Positions 46,625 to 59,325 of a DNA stretch of 64,000 nucleotides are shown piece after piece. The translations under genes were made by a program, and so were the position numbers. Under the pieces are notes generated by a model. The model ran no database searches and had not been told where the DNA came from. It saw only the letters and a list, made by a program, of their open reading frames with translations. How positions within the stretch are numbered: position 1 is the first letter of the stretch; each line of letters opens with the position of its first letter. Location of the stretch: positions 1 to 64,000 of the forward strand of contig QLIY01000588.1 in the NCBI GenBank assembly GCA_003260075.1, read 5' to 3'. The DNA is from Phallusia mammillata. Taxonomy: Eukaryota; Chordata; Ascidiacea; Phlebobranchia; Ascidiidae.

Positions 46625-48800
46625 ATCAAATTTGTGCTACTGTTCGCTTTATTATGGGGGTTTTCAGCGGCGCGTGACATTTACATTTGAATTCTTCCAA
46701 AGAGTAAACGAACGAAATAAGAACCAGGTTTAACATTTTACTGTTTAACATTTACGACTTGATAACTGTATAATGACATCTTGTCGTACATGGCTGCAAA
46801 AATGTGTGGTACTTTGCACATAATTGATACAGGTCATTTTTGNTTTTTTAAAATGTCATCTTGTTTTGGCGGTAAACAGTTCTTTTACGAAATGTTCACG
46901 TTTACAATGTAGCGACATCTAGTGACTGGATTTCGTTGTGGGATTTATTTCAGTAAGTTTCAGGGGTTACGTTTTGCTATTGCTTTCAATCAGTACTTTA
47001 GTCAAAGACGTTTTTGTTCTGACAACTTAACAAAACATTATAAACGACATGTTTATTTCATCATTTGGGAATTATTTCCCTCTTTACAACTTGAATTGTC
47101 AACTGTTGTACATAAAGCCTGTCTACGGTCTTGGGATCCAATAACAAAGATTTCCTCTCATCTTTGACCTTTTTATTAGATGTTAAAAAATGTTTGAACT
47201 TACTTTAAGAACAAAGGTTCCTGTCGTGTTAAGTTTGAAAAGTAAATTAAACAAATCACAAATCAAGAGAGTATGTTTTTCGCACGGTCATGGCGGCCTT
47301 ATCTTTTGTATTTGTGCTACTGGTTGCTTTATTGTGGGGGTTTTAAACGGCGCGTGACATTTACATTTGAATTCTTCCAAAGAGTAAACGAACGAAATAA
47401 GAACCAGGCTTTACTGTTTAACATTTACGACTTGATAACTGTATAATGACATCTTGTCGTTCATGGCTGCAAAAATGTGTGGTACTTTGCACATAATTGA
47501 TACAGGTCATTTTTGACATCAACCATGTCGCGTTTAGTGTTGTTGTGGGGAAAATTGAATGTCTTACATGAAACAACAAAATGCAAGAAATGCATTGTAG
47601 AAATTGTTTCAATTTTTTTTTCGTAGTTTACAATTTCTGCAAAAATGCCTTTTCAAGTGCACCCGATTATTTACTTTTCTATCCTTGGAAACTTTTGCAG
47701 CAGGCAAACCGCAATCATTCGTCAACAAAGCCTTTGTGAGTTGCCTGCGTTCCAAGTAAACAACCCATTTGTAAGCTATCGCTCTGCGTTCCACCTGAAT
47801 TAACGCTCGGTACCTGTTTTGTCATTTTTAGGGAAATTCTATTGTTTTCCGAATCTTTTCTGTATACAGTCGCAACCGCGTATTATATTACCTTTGTCGA
47901 CTCGTAATGGTGATTAATGTTCCGTAGAATAAGTAGAGAAGTGGAAACACCCAATTTTAAACACATTTCTGTATCGATACAGTCTTTCTTCGGTNNNNNN
48001 NNNNNNNNNNNNNNNNNNNNNNNNNNNNNNNNNNNNNNNNNNNNNNNNNNNNNNNNNNNNNNNNNNNNNNNNNNNNNNNNNNNNNNNNNNNNNNNNNNNN
48101 NNNNNNNNNNNNNNNNNNNNNNNNNNNNNNNNNNNNNNNNNNNNNNNNNNNNNNNNNNNNNNNNNNNNNNNNNNNNNNNNNNNNNNNNNNNNNNNNNNNN
48201 NNNNNNNNNNNNNNNNNNNNNNNNNNNNNNNNNNNNNNNNNNNNNNNNNNNNNNNNNNNNNNNNNNNNNNNNNNNNNNNNNNNNNNNNNNNNNNNTTGGG
48301 TATTTCACGTTGTTTTAGCACAGAAACTTTAGTAGATTTTTTAAAATGTCATCTTGTTTTGGCGGTAAACAGTTCTTTTACGAAATGTTCACGTTTACAA
48401 TGTAGCGACATCTAGTGACTGGATTTCGTTGTGGGATTTATTTCAGTAAGTTTCAGGGGTTACGTTTTGCTATTGCTTTCAATCAGTACTTTAGTCAAAG
48501 ACGTTTTTGTTCTGACAACTTAACAAAACATTATAAACGACATGTTTATTTCATCATTTGGGAATTATTTCCCTCTTTACAACTTGAATTGTCAACTGTT
48601 GTACATAAAGCCTGTCTACGGTCTTGGGATCCAATAACAAAGATTTCCTCTCATCTTTGACCTTTTTATTAGATGTTAAAAAATGTTTGAACTTACTTTA
48701 AGAACAAAGGTTCCTGTCGTGTTAAGTTTGAAAAGTAAATTAAACAAATCACAAATCAAGAGAGTATGTTTTTCGCACGGTCATGGCGGCCTTATCTTTT
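46625..48800. repeat. Misjoined duplicate blocks around an N gap
   Basis: Block A (46,625-46,841) is followed by a lone n at 46,842 and block B (46,843-47,306). Block A then repeats, diverged, at 47,307-47,515 and continues into unique sequence up to the N gap. After the gap, block B repeats identically at 48,336-48,800. The order A-n-B-A'-unique-N-B' is most simply one locus A-unique-B assembled twice. An 81-codon open frame in B (46,922 and 48,415) is present in both copies and looks non-coding. Confidence 0.8.
47995..48295. other. Assembly gap, 301 N
   Basis: A run of unspecified bases. Frames read across it are meaningless. Confidence 0.99.
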
Positions 48801-49167
48801 GTAAGTTATTCCGGAGAGAAATTCACACACTCTATCAAGACCCGTGCAAAGACTACAACAGGTTTAGCCGAGGTGCAGCCGATAAGGCACGTGGTAGGGC
48901 TGTTGGACAAACTATTCGATATTTAAACAACTGCCGAACCGTTATTTTGGCGCTAATGACTCGCTTATAATTTTGGAAGGTTCGAACTTTGGAATTGTAA
49001 ATATATCGCGAAACACTTTCGAAGTTCATGTTACCTTCGACCTTCAACGGTTATATCATAACTGTGTGAGATAACTTTAAGTAAGTATAATAATTCAAAT
49101 GTATACTTTCAAAAGTGTTACCCAATCTATAAACTATTTCATTTTCAAATATTTTGACACTGTAAGT

Positions 49168-49328
49168 CAGGGGTCACCAAACTACGGCCCGCGAGGTCAT
49201 TTTCACACGCAAAAAATGAAACCTTGAGAAAATCACTAAAGATTATTACTTTGAAAGCTAAAATAGCAATATTTTGTGGCTTTCTGAGGTTTGGTGCGAG
49301 CCGCAAAATAAGTTGTTGGGAGCCGCAT

Positions 49329-49410
<82 letters not shown>

Positions 49411-49473
49411 CGGCCCGCGCGATTTATTATTAAACTTATCCGGTCCGCAGTGAAAAAAGTTTGGTGACTCCTG
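49168..49473. mobile_element. hAT MITE containing an 82-G gap
   Basis: The left end is caggggtcaccaaactacgg and the right end is the reverse of caggagtcaccaaact, the well-known hAT terminus with a cggcccgcg motif. The flanks ctgtaagt (49160-49167) and ctgtaggt (49474-49481) match at seven of eight positions. The G run 49329-49410 sits in the middle, where related elements usually read tgcggcccgcg. Confidence 0.88.
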
Positions 49474-49970
49474 CTGTAGGTAATAAACTCATATGTTTGT
49501 TACGTATTTCGGCGAAATTAAACATTTGATTTGGTGTTATTGTTTCCCTGGTGACACCTGCTGGAGAATATACAAAGGACGTTAATGTTTCTAAAACACT
49601 TCTTAAGGTTTGTATACGCTTTTAGGGAACTCGGGACCAAACGGAGCCACTAGCATTGACATTTTTTTGCTGAACATGCAATCACACCATAATTTATTTT
49701 TGTAAACAACGCACCGAAAATGCAACATCTTAAAGCACCTTTTTACAGGACGCCTGTACAGTAGTTTAAATTTGAAACCTGTGGATCTGCGGAGACAAAT
49801 CAAGTATAAGTTTTAGTTGAGTGGTTGAGTCACCAGTAAGCCAACAGAGCCACACCTACAATCCCATGTAACACGTGCTTGGGATATTGTCATGCAAAAC
49901 CCTGACCTCAAAACACGATAAAAGACGAGGGTGGGGTTTCCACGGCTGCTCTGCGTTGAAAGCAGCCGAG

Positions 49971-49972
<2 letters not shown>

Positions 49973-50032
<60 letters not shown>
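49973..50032. other. 60-base G run, probable sized gap
   Basis: The flanks (gcagccgagtt and aaacgacttttaatcgc) share no overlap, which suits a real gap filled with G. Confidence 0.7.
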
Positions 50033-50033
<1 letters not shown>

Positions 50034-50145
50034 AACGACTTTTAATCGCGATCCGCGGTTTTAAGCGCTTTTCTGAACTGAATTCCTATCATTTTTGTAC
50101 CGATAGCTGGCAGTATTTGGTAATATTTATAAAAAAACAAAAAGC

Positions 50146-50320
50146 ATGCAAAAAGTATTTCGGTTGGTTGAGACTTTACCAAAAGACACTACTGAATAGT
50201 TATTTTTGCGGGGGGGGGGTTCCTATAAAGTTTGTTACAACAAGGGGGACGCATGCAAAAAGTATTTTGGTTGGTTGAGACTTTACCAAAAGACACTACT
50301 GAATAGTTATTTTTGCAAAA
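50146..50320. repeat. Spacer-joined duplication
   Basis: gcatgcaaaaagtatttcgg to gttatttttgc reads before and after the G run 50210-50219. The second copy extends further on both sides. Confidence 0.85.
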
Positions 50321-50505
50321 AGATATCCAAACATTTATTAAGATTATAACAAAACAATATGATTACACACAAACTATGATCAAATAAAATTTATTCGCTG
50401 GGATAACTTTCGGTTTCCTACAACGTCACAAAACTTATTTTATGCAGTCACCTAAAAATAGAAGCTCACGTACTTGTTTTGTCAGTGAACCAGATGTGAT
50501 GGTCG

Positions 50506-50640
50506 TCACTCATCCGCGGCGCCCACTTTCGCTACAGCGAGTTCCCATGAAGTGAAAGCTGTTGATACTTCCTGTTCAACCCACATTTGGAATCTGCTTA
50601 CTTCAGCTCGCGTGACAGTCTCGTGAACAGCTTGCGACAT
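50506..50640 (-). CDS. 44-residue small protein or first coding exon
   Basis: The ATG at 50640 opens a 44-codon frame (MSQAVHETVTRAEVSRFQMW to the end AVAKVGAADE) closed by TGA at 50506-50508. The composition is protein-like, helical and mildly acidic, unlike the surrounding A/T-rich frames. There is no signal peptide or membrane helix. A possible donor GAA|GTAAGC inside it, after residue 13, means the ATG exon could instead be spliced onward. No family was recognised. Confidence 0.4.
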   Translation of the reverse strand: MSQAVHETVTRAEVSRFQMWVEQEVSTAFTSWELAVAKVGAADE

Positions 50641-53600
50641 TTTTCTGGTCTTCCATTTACACAGTGGACGCACGACAAATATTTTCCAACAAGTTCATAT
50701 TTTTTGTGCCAAGTACCAACTTAATAATCGTAGAGCAAAATGTAACAAGCTAAACACATTTTATATCTTTATTGAAGTAGGTATTTTTCGTCAGCAGCAC
50801 CAGCAATGGACATGAAGTTCAATAAACAAGGCGGTAAAATTTCTGTACCTGTTCGTAACTGTCTCACATCGTGTTTTTGTCCTCACGTTTGTTCAGCCAC
50901 CACACGACAAATATTTTCTGACAGGGTTGATACAATTTAATGAGCTAAAAGTAGCACCCTAATATTTTTTTAAGATACTGGCAACAACAACACAATCCTG
51001 ACTCGGTTTTGGTATTTTACGAATTCTAATTGCATTACACAACCAAAGTAGGTGCCAAATTGCTTTATAGGTAGTTTCTTTAACATTAGCTTACGACTTT
51101 TAACATTTAAATAAGTCACTCAACTGACTAATCTTGCAAAAAGTACCACAGCCCAGATTTATTAGTCCTTTGAAATTCTTAACATGTCGGTTGTACGGTT
51201 TAAACATTCAGACATAAAAAGTAGCCTACACAACATAAAAAACATATTTTTGCAAAACACTTAAAACAAATGATTCTTCCCACCAAAAACAGTAACAGCT
51301 TGTAATTCTGTCATGCAAAATTACAACAAATTTTGGTTACCTACTGTCCGCGGTTCACTGACCAGTGGTCTCTCTGGTAAAACCAAAACTGGGGTGTTGC
51401 AACACACAGTTAATGATTGCTGACCGCCGTTATCTCATCAACATGCCATCCTAATTGTCAAACCAGGTGTGATGTTAGTCTCACAGCGAAAAATATGTTT
51501 TTTAAACTCAACAACCGACTTTAAACACTTTAAGCTAATGAAAAAAGGCACTATTGGTTTTATGGCAAAATTTGGAATAAATGTACTTAAAACGACAATT
51601 AAAAAAAACTTTAAGAAGTGCTCGTTTTTTCAACCCTATAAACGTTGACCCTGCTGACATACACAATATTTTTCTTCTAATATTTTTCAATAGATCAAAG
51701 TTAGTGTCTAGTGTTATTTTTTCGGCTTCCTTCACAAGTGTTTGGTGCTTGTGTTAATTATTTTAGCTGTTAACACATGTGAAAACTAGTTTCAAAACTT
51801 GTACAAAGCTGCAGAATTAAATGCGTGTAAACTCTTCACAGATTGCTGGATGAGCACGAATGATCATCAATTTAAGTTCAAATGTAACGAATTATGTAAA
51901 GGATGTTATGGAAAAGAAAAAAATCCAACACTTTACCCAATGAGCTAATGCTTCTATTTTGCACCTGCAAAGAAAAAAATTGGATAGTGTATAACAGTTT
52001 GCAAAGGTTGGATATCATGAATTTGACAAACAAAATGGATTCCTACTTGTTACTTTTCGATGCAAAGTTATCGGTTCCTCTCGTAACAACAGGCTGTTTG
52101 TTTTACACAACCGCTTGTAGTTTACAATAGATAACAATTAACCCTATGCGACCTTTTCTGTTCAACTGTTCATTGCGGAGGCGCGAAAGCAAACAAACTA
52201 TTGAAACGCAATCAAAGAGTTTTATGTAGTTTCGCGACTGGCGTGCGATACGGCACGTGGATATATTATTGTTCAAACAAAACTTTATTGAAACAGCTAC
52301 TGGTCTTTGTTGTTTTGAGCTATTACAAGTGGATTGTGGTGGTAATGATTCGTACTTTGGATCGTAACCAGGGAATTTATGCTTCTTGTTAGGTAATTAA
52401 TTTCAGATTTCAGGTGAGAGAATAACATGCCTCATTACGACAGTAAACATTTGTAATGAACCGCCGAAGTTAACCGACAGCACATGCCATTTGGTTTCTA
52501 AAACCAACGTTTTTACCATCGTGTCCGCAGTTATTTGGAGTTAAAATAGCTATCTGAACTTGGCGTTTAAACCCCGTGAAAATAAACAACTAAACTATAA
52601 AGAAAACAGTTTATTGCTTTTACTTATTATATTATAGCTTATCAATAGCCAATATGTGTTTAATTGTTCAGTATTTTTCCGAAAAAACAACAACAAAACA
52701 ATATTTTTACTAACAACAAAATTAATATTGAACATAAATTTGTAAATTAAATTCATTGGGTTGGGGGTCCGGACTCCCCCCTTTTCAAAAAGTTGTGCGT
52801 AAATTAAATAGGCCCAAATCGTTTAGTTTACCGCTACATGATAACAGGGTGTCGTTATCTCAAAGCCGCGAGGTTTTAATCTCTTGTATTCGCTTGTTAT
52901 CTAACGCCAATTGTGACGTAACAAGGGTTGAATAAGGAGTTTTATGCGCTAACAATCGGAAAGTTACATTCCGGCTGGGACGCTGGTTGTTAACTGCACT
53001 AAATGCAACGTATCAACCTGTTTTGCATTTTAAAAATGTAAAATGAGTAAAAAATGGATAAAAACGTTTAATGTTGTATTGTTTCGACCCGCCAAACACG
53101 TAATAGTTTGTCACGAACATTAGATCGATGTTCATTGAATTTATGCCTTCTACAGTTACCAACTTTAGTGCATTCTTGACATTGTGCAACTTAACAGTAG
53201 CATTATCGCTTTAGAAAGGCGTTCAGTCTTTGAGAATCTGTTCCCCGTGTTTTAAGCACCGATTTCGATTACCTGACGCTTATCTTACAGCTGCAGTTTT
53301 GCTGAGTAGGCTAAGCTAGATGGCAGCGGCGAAATCAGGAAACTAAAAAGCTGTCGCGAAAATTATTTGTTATTTCTGTCAATTGGACGGATAGAGAAAC
53401 CGCCAAAGTCGAAAGTTAGATTAGGTTTCGGTCTTGTACCTTCGGGTTAAAGTGCTCGTTTTTAACAAGAAAACGAAATAGGCAACGGGACAATTGAGTG
53501 GTAGTTTGACGTGTGAATTACGTATTTAGTCTCGTGCGGTCTAGCGTATTTGTGTGGGAAATTTTCCACAGATCTAATGACGTCATTAGGGAAATTCCCA

Positions 53601-56600
53601 AAATAAAATGTTGGACCCCCCCCCCTTTAAAAATTTCTGGATACGCCCCTGGCTAACAGTGATACTATTTTAAAATTAACTCACTTACTCAGCACTTAAA
53701 TACTACGTGCAGAAAAAATGTTAAATTATTTGAGCACAATTGACTCACTTATGACCCAGCTTTTTAGACAAGTATTATTTACTAAATTAAACAATTTGCC
53801 GCCATCTCAACACGTTAGTGTTTCTTTACTTTCGCAAACTGATTTGTCGACATTTTAATTTTTCATTTTTGTCATAAGCGGCTTATTGTCAAAACCGTAA
53901 TTTTACGCTAAGTTTTTTTATGTCCCCACTTATGTTTAGTTTTTTGAAAATCAGGGAAAGAATAAGTTTTGGTGTGTCCAGTGCATAAAATAGCCGTCGA
54001 CAATTGGTTGGCGACATCTACTGGCCAAATGTTTTTGTTTTCATTGTCCCAAACCCTTTATGTCTGGAGCATAGGTCCTCAACTCTTTTTTTCCATTTAC
54101 CAGCACGCTGATTTTAAATGTCCAATGTACTAAGTTTTTTTAACGCACTAAACTCGCATACCTCAAAATAAAATTTGCCTCAGTTATATTTACCACCCTA
54201 AAATGTCCAATTTACCGACTGAAGAAGTCTATTGTTTGCGATTGCTGCCGGTGCATTAATACATTTCTTAACGACGAACTAACAGCGACATCAAGTGGTA
54301 TAGAAAATAGTTGCCTGGAATTTGCCTGAATAAAATATCACGGTAGGAGTTTACGTGTTTCATTTTCATTAACGCTTTAATAACTTTCGTTTGAGCCCAT
54401 ACCCTTCAATTTGAACTCGTGGCAATCAATTCAGTGGCACCAAGTCAGACATTGAGCAATTTAGCACTTTAGTCGGATTAAAAAACTAGTTGGGACGGAT
54501 TTCTGGAGTATGAATCATATGAAAACGGCTCTTCACTCCAAGTTTCTGTCTCGGTTGTATGCAAAAACAGATAAATGTTTAACAGAAGCCCCGTCATCCA
54601 ATGTCACGACTTAATTAGCGTCAAATTTTCAGTTTAGGATTAACTTCTGATGTGGTTAGTTCGTGAAGCAAAAACGCTGATTTCCAATCAGCAAAGCTCT
54701 TTGCATCGCCATTGCTGCACGGCTGTTGGTCATGGGGGAAATTTGGGATGTTTTATCGTGATGTTGCGGATTAAATTTTTCGTGATATACAAAATGCATA
54801 ATAAAGGACTTTTATGGGAATCTATATTAGGAATCTGGTGGTTTAGTTTAAAACTGCTAATGATTTAATTCCCTGAATGTATATGAACTACACTTCGAAT
54901 GATTTAATTGCCTAAATGTATGAATTAATCTAATTTAGTTGATTTAGACTGAGCATTGTTTTCAAACTTTTCTAAGACTGGACACAGTAACAGACAACGT
55001 TTTGCCGCAGACTTTGCAGGCTACAAAGGCACGAAGAATAATGTGATCCGCGAGAACGCTTTTGGTGACAATCGTACCAAAAATAAGTTGTAGCATTTTC
55101 ATGCACACACTAATTTTGTCGAGTCCAAAACATGAAATGCTATTTGCAAGTTGGTTGAAAAGCACGGTTTAAGTGCATGTCCACATAAAACATAGCAAAA
55201 ATCTTAAATTACACATTTTTGTCACTTAATAGCCTACGCGAAAACATTCAAGCACACATTTTATGGCTCTTTGATATCCACAGTTTTGTTTCACTTATCG
55301 TGTATTTTTTTAATACTTTTGTGCGGAAGACTTCGTTTTTGATAATATTGTGATACATTTTCCGTTGTTTGCTATAATTCAAATCAACACAACCAGTCAA
55401 GGAGCAAAACACGTCTAAGGGTTACGCGTGGGTCGAATTCCGGTTTCGGCACGCGAAAATTATTGGAACGGCAAACAGCAATTCACACGGGGTTGTTCTC
55501 GAAAGCACAAGAAGTCGCATCGTTGGGCTGTAAGAAGAAACAATCGCGTTCTGGGCGTGTTTCAAAAGCTCCTGAGTGGTTGTTGTGAAGTACGCCAGTC
55601 GAGGGTCATCCAAACAAGACGGAACCGTTGGAAAGTGAATCGATCGCAAAATTAGTTAATCACTTCAGTTTTTTGTGTCGAGTGAACAGAACCTTTTTGT
55701 CACAGTGAATGTTACGAGTTGTTGCGTTGACAACCAGTTTTCTTATCGATCAAAACATTGTTGACTGAACGTCAGTTTAAGTTAAGAGCTTTAATGTTTA
55801 TTGTTGCAGTGTCACAGGTTTTCAAAGAATTGTTTTGTTACTTTAATTGCTCTAACGAGATTAAAGCATGCCGTGGGAAGTAGACAGCGAAACCAGTTGG
55901 ATTTTTAAGCGGCAACGTCAAATAAATGCTGAACCGCATTGATTTTGAAAACGAAATTTCGTTCGTCGTTTATAATTTGTTGCCCCCAAATTTTTGATTA
56001 AGGCTTGTCAATTCCTGTCTGTGATTTCTGTAATAAAAGCTTTAGTAAGGTTGGAATTAGTTTTTTTTTTAGATTTTCGCCATCTTGTTGAACGTTGCGC
56101 CGATAGTTAACATCAGGTGGCGGTAGATATTGGTCACATTTTTGTGACCAATTAAACAAGTTTTTGTACAAATTGAATGGTTCATTAGTGCATAAACCAT
56201 GTCAAAAATATCTTAAAAACAAAACAGTGTTTCTCAACAATTTTACGAATTGGACTATAGTTTGGCTTGGGGTAGATTAAAAAATTTAAATATTGAAAAC
56301 AGTACAAAGTTTTCTTGTATGTCATAAGGTGGTCGAAGATCGACTTTTGAAAACCTGTCATGTGAACTTATGTTTCAGCAGACTTGGGTTGAAAAACACT
56401 ACCCTGAAAAGCAAAATAAAGTTATTTTCTAGGTAAACTGTTAGTCCACAAAAATAAAAGGTTCGGATTAAAATATGCCGGTACAAATATAGCCGTGACC
56501 TTACTCGTAATAGCATGTACATGTAAACTCGTTTTTTTTTCTAGAATTCCGTAAACATAAAAAATCGTGCTACCTTATGGGTGGATGCAAAATAGTATCC

Positions 56601-56979
56601 ACTGCAGAAGTTACCATCTTGAGGTCATGTTTGTGGATAAACTCACGAACTCATTCAATTGCGGTGGCGTTTGAATTTGCCTAATTGCGTTTTGTTTGTA
56701 CAGAAACAGATTATTTCTCTTCAGTGGGCTATAGTTACCAGCGGAGAATCGTTGAAGCAACAAAAAGTAAATGTAACAGCTGGTATTTTTAACCCTATTA
56801 ATGTCAAAAAAATCAAGCAAGGTCGAATATTTCAATATAGCTTTTAACAATACGATTTATATTTACAACTTAACAAACCGTAAAAATGTTCAATTACCCC
56901 AATATTAGTCACGACTTACCTTTTTCACCAACAGGATTAGGGCAGTTCTCAAAAGTACTCTGTTAAACCATCAGGCAAA
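50641..56979. other. Long gene-poor stretch
   Basis: No multi-exon gene could be assembled. A transposon-like end ctggatacgcccctggc lies at about 53,637-53,653, next to a natural ten-C run (53616-53625), but its partner end was not found. A short GC-richer patch at 55,420-55,660 is open on both strands and remains unassigned. Confidence 0.4.
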
Positions 56980-58543
56980 ATGACGTACCAACGGAAAATC
57001 CTTTTCTTCTTGAGTGCTGCCATTGTCCTTTACGGTAATCGAAAGTCTGAACAATTTTCTGCTCGGTAATTGGCGGCCTTTTTGTCACGCCGTGAAAGCA
57101 TTGAAACAGATTAGCAAACGTTTATAACTTAATAGCTCTGGTCCACGGCCAAAACCGCTATTTAGCGCGTTTTGGGTCACGACAAAAGTTGGTAGGCCGC
57201 ACCCATTCCTAATAGACATCGTATCAAGTTGTATCAATCCCTAAACCTCGCAATTACATTGTAATAAGCCAAATTTTGCAGTCGCCTGTTTAAACATAAA
57301 TGTGAAAAAAAGAAAAATACACGTTTTGGTCACTCAAAGTAAAAATATAAAAAACCTAAAAATAGAATTATAATGGTAGTTTAAAAAATTGGTTTTCTAC
57401 AAGGTATGATTATTCAAACAATTGCCAACTAAACCAGACGATTCTTGTCCATTTAGGTCACGTGATCTTTCAGCATGTGCATGCGCAGGAAGGCGATGAC
57501 GCTGATACTGGTGACGAAGGCAACGCAACTGTATGAAAATAGCACATACTTTTATGTCCGCCGAAATTTAAAAATTAAACTGGTGCCAAAGATTTACATA
57601 AAAGAAATTTATCGAATATTACCGGGCCGGCTTGTTAAACGGAGAGAAACAAATCGAGCGGACAGAAAACAAATTATAATGATCTTCTTTGGAACATTTT
57701 AAAATCGACAGAATAGTAAACGCAAAAGGTTTTTTTGAAATAAAATTGTGCGGTGCACTTCCACGTGCGGTGCACTTATACCGACCTGTTGAGTTCAGAT
57801 ATGAGTAGAAAATCTCCGAAACGTTTTGTGTCATTTAAATTCTGTTTGGCTTTGTTAATAGGATGCGGTGAAGTGTTTCGCTTGTAACGAAACTGAAGAG
57901 TGTGCAGAAGAACAAGAAGAAGGAAACCATGGTGATGAGACTTGCGCTGATGGACAGCAATGCTGGGTTTGTTGTTGCTCTTTCTTTCTCTCGATACCTA
58001 CCACCATATATATGTATTCGTTGTTACTACACCTAAACTTGGAAGTACAAGCATGAAACCAGGCCCGAACTTAAAGTTTTTAACACACCTCAAAAGTTGG
58101 CAGAATAAGACCAAGTATGAAGTGAGGCCCCAAGCCCGAACTTGACCCGAAAAACCTGCCCCACTCCCAGTGTTCTTCAGCGTTAGTCATCAAAACTATC
58201 TTCTATTCACTCTACAAAAAAATGGGTTGTTTCATGTTAGTATGTAGTAGTCCTGTACATTGCCAATAAGGAAGTTTTGTTTTTAAGTTCTTGTTTGTGA
58301 CAGACATGGAAAACCGAGGACGATGGCGTGGAAACATATTCCCGCGGCTGCAGTGACGCTTGCACGGATGAAACCATGGAAGTGAATTGTCAGTCCTCCA
58401 ACAATCGCACAGACTGCTCGAAGTGCTGCACAGACAGTCTTTGCAACAGCGGTCCGCTCAACGGCGCTGTCCCGCGGATGATAAAATCCAGTGGTTTGCT
58501 TTTGTTTTCCACAGCAGCTCTGATATTCGCCACATCTATGTAA
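56980..58543 (+). CDS. GPI-anchored Ly6/uPAR (LU) domain protein, four exons
   Basis: Exons 56980-57034, 57457-57530, 57862-57966 and 58304-58543 have matching phases and GT/AG borders, giving 157 residues. The start MTYQRKILFFLSAAIVLYG is a signal peptide, probably cleaved near residue 29. A short acidic stretch (EGDDADTGDEG) follows. The LU domain begins KCFACNETEEC and ends DCSKCCTDSLCN, the CC-x4-CN signature of the three-finger fold. Twelve cysteines are present (48, 51, 57, 71, 77, 94, 98, 107, 116, 119, 120, 125). NRT at 112 is a sequon. A hydrophobic C-terminal tail (LLLFSTAALIFATSM) without cytoplasmic residues indicates GPI anchoring at the outer cell surface. AATAAA is at 58713-58718. 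LU proteins usually act as surface receptors or modulators; the partner here is unknown. Confidence 0.88.
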
Positions 58544-58712
58544 CTACAACGACCTGAGTGAGCATGCTATCAGATTAGAAGCCAAAATTTGTAAAAAAAA
58601 ACTGTTTAGAAATCGTAGTGAATTTTCAAACGCATTTGTTTCTAACTTGGGCTTGTGGTAAGCGATGTGTGTGATCGGAAAATCTGTTTTCCTATGATTG
58701 CATTGATTGACA

Positions 58713-58718
58713 AATAAA
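58713..58718 (+). terminator. Polyadenylation signal of the LU gene
   Basis: Canonical AATAAA 170 bases after the LU gene stop codon. Confidence 0.7.
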
Positions 58719-59132
58719 CGTTATGCGTGTAGCCTTAACGTTTTTTGGTTTAAGCCCCAGCCGAAAATAGTCCAACAAACGGTATACCTGCATGCAAAAT
58801 AATTGTGAGTTTTATGCCAGGTTGCCTGTGTATAGGTAAAAAGTATTCTTGGCTTGTCAAAAAACTTTCAAGTCCTGCCTACAATGTAATAGCAAAGTTA
58901 AAGGTGTTTGTTTTACCTACAAAAATGTTAGGAAGGGTTTCAAAGTGTAGAAAGAGCAACATAAGAAACAAAACGATGATTGGCGATTTGTAATGACTGA
59001 TCTACTTGGCTTCGTTAAAGATATAGTCGAGTCATAGCCACGAAAACTCATACTGGCAGAGTTGGTAATTTAAATTGATTTGTTTTGGAAACTGCGACTG
59101 ATTTAGTACACTGAATTTCGTTTTCATTTTAG

Positions 59133-59325
59133 TTGATTTATAATGCAGATTTATGACAAGAGAAGCTAAAAAAAACTATTTAAAAATATAAATTAAATAA
59201 CAGTCGTTACGTGTTCGGGGGGGGGGAACATAATAAGTGCAGTTAATAATGCAGATTTATGACAAGAGAAGCTAAAAAAACTATTTAAAAATATAAATTA
59301 AATAACAGTCGTTACGTGTTCAAAA
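59133..59325. repeat. Spacer-joined duplication
   Basis: aatgcagatttatgacaaga to cgttacgtgttc reads on both sides of the G run 59217-59226 with one A-run difference. Confidence 0.85.

Noticed and set aside
47883..48321. Frames of 133-141 codons spanning the N gap
   Set aside because: Most codons are unspecified bases, so they carry no information.
46922..48660. Identical 81-codon frame present twice, as possible paralogous genes
   Set aside because: The whole surrounding block is duplicated identically beside the N gap, so the identity reflects assembly. The protein has no coding character or splice context.
3610..50032. G runs as natural G-quadruplex or microsatellite elements
   Set aside because: Fixed length, one-strand bias and duplicated flanks fit joining spacers far better than genomic repeats.
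53616..53625. Run of ten C as a reverse-complement spacer
   Set aside because: The flanks are not duplicated, and it lies next to a transposon-like end that naturally carries C or G runs.
55422..55655. Opposed 75-codon frames on both strands
   Set aside because: Both strands are open because the patch is GC-richer. No acceptor, donor or motif favours either.
55868..55942. 24-codon frame starting MPWEVDSETSW
   Set aside because: Too short to support without transcripts or conservation.
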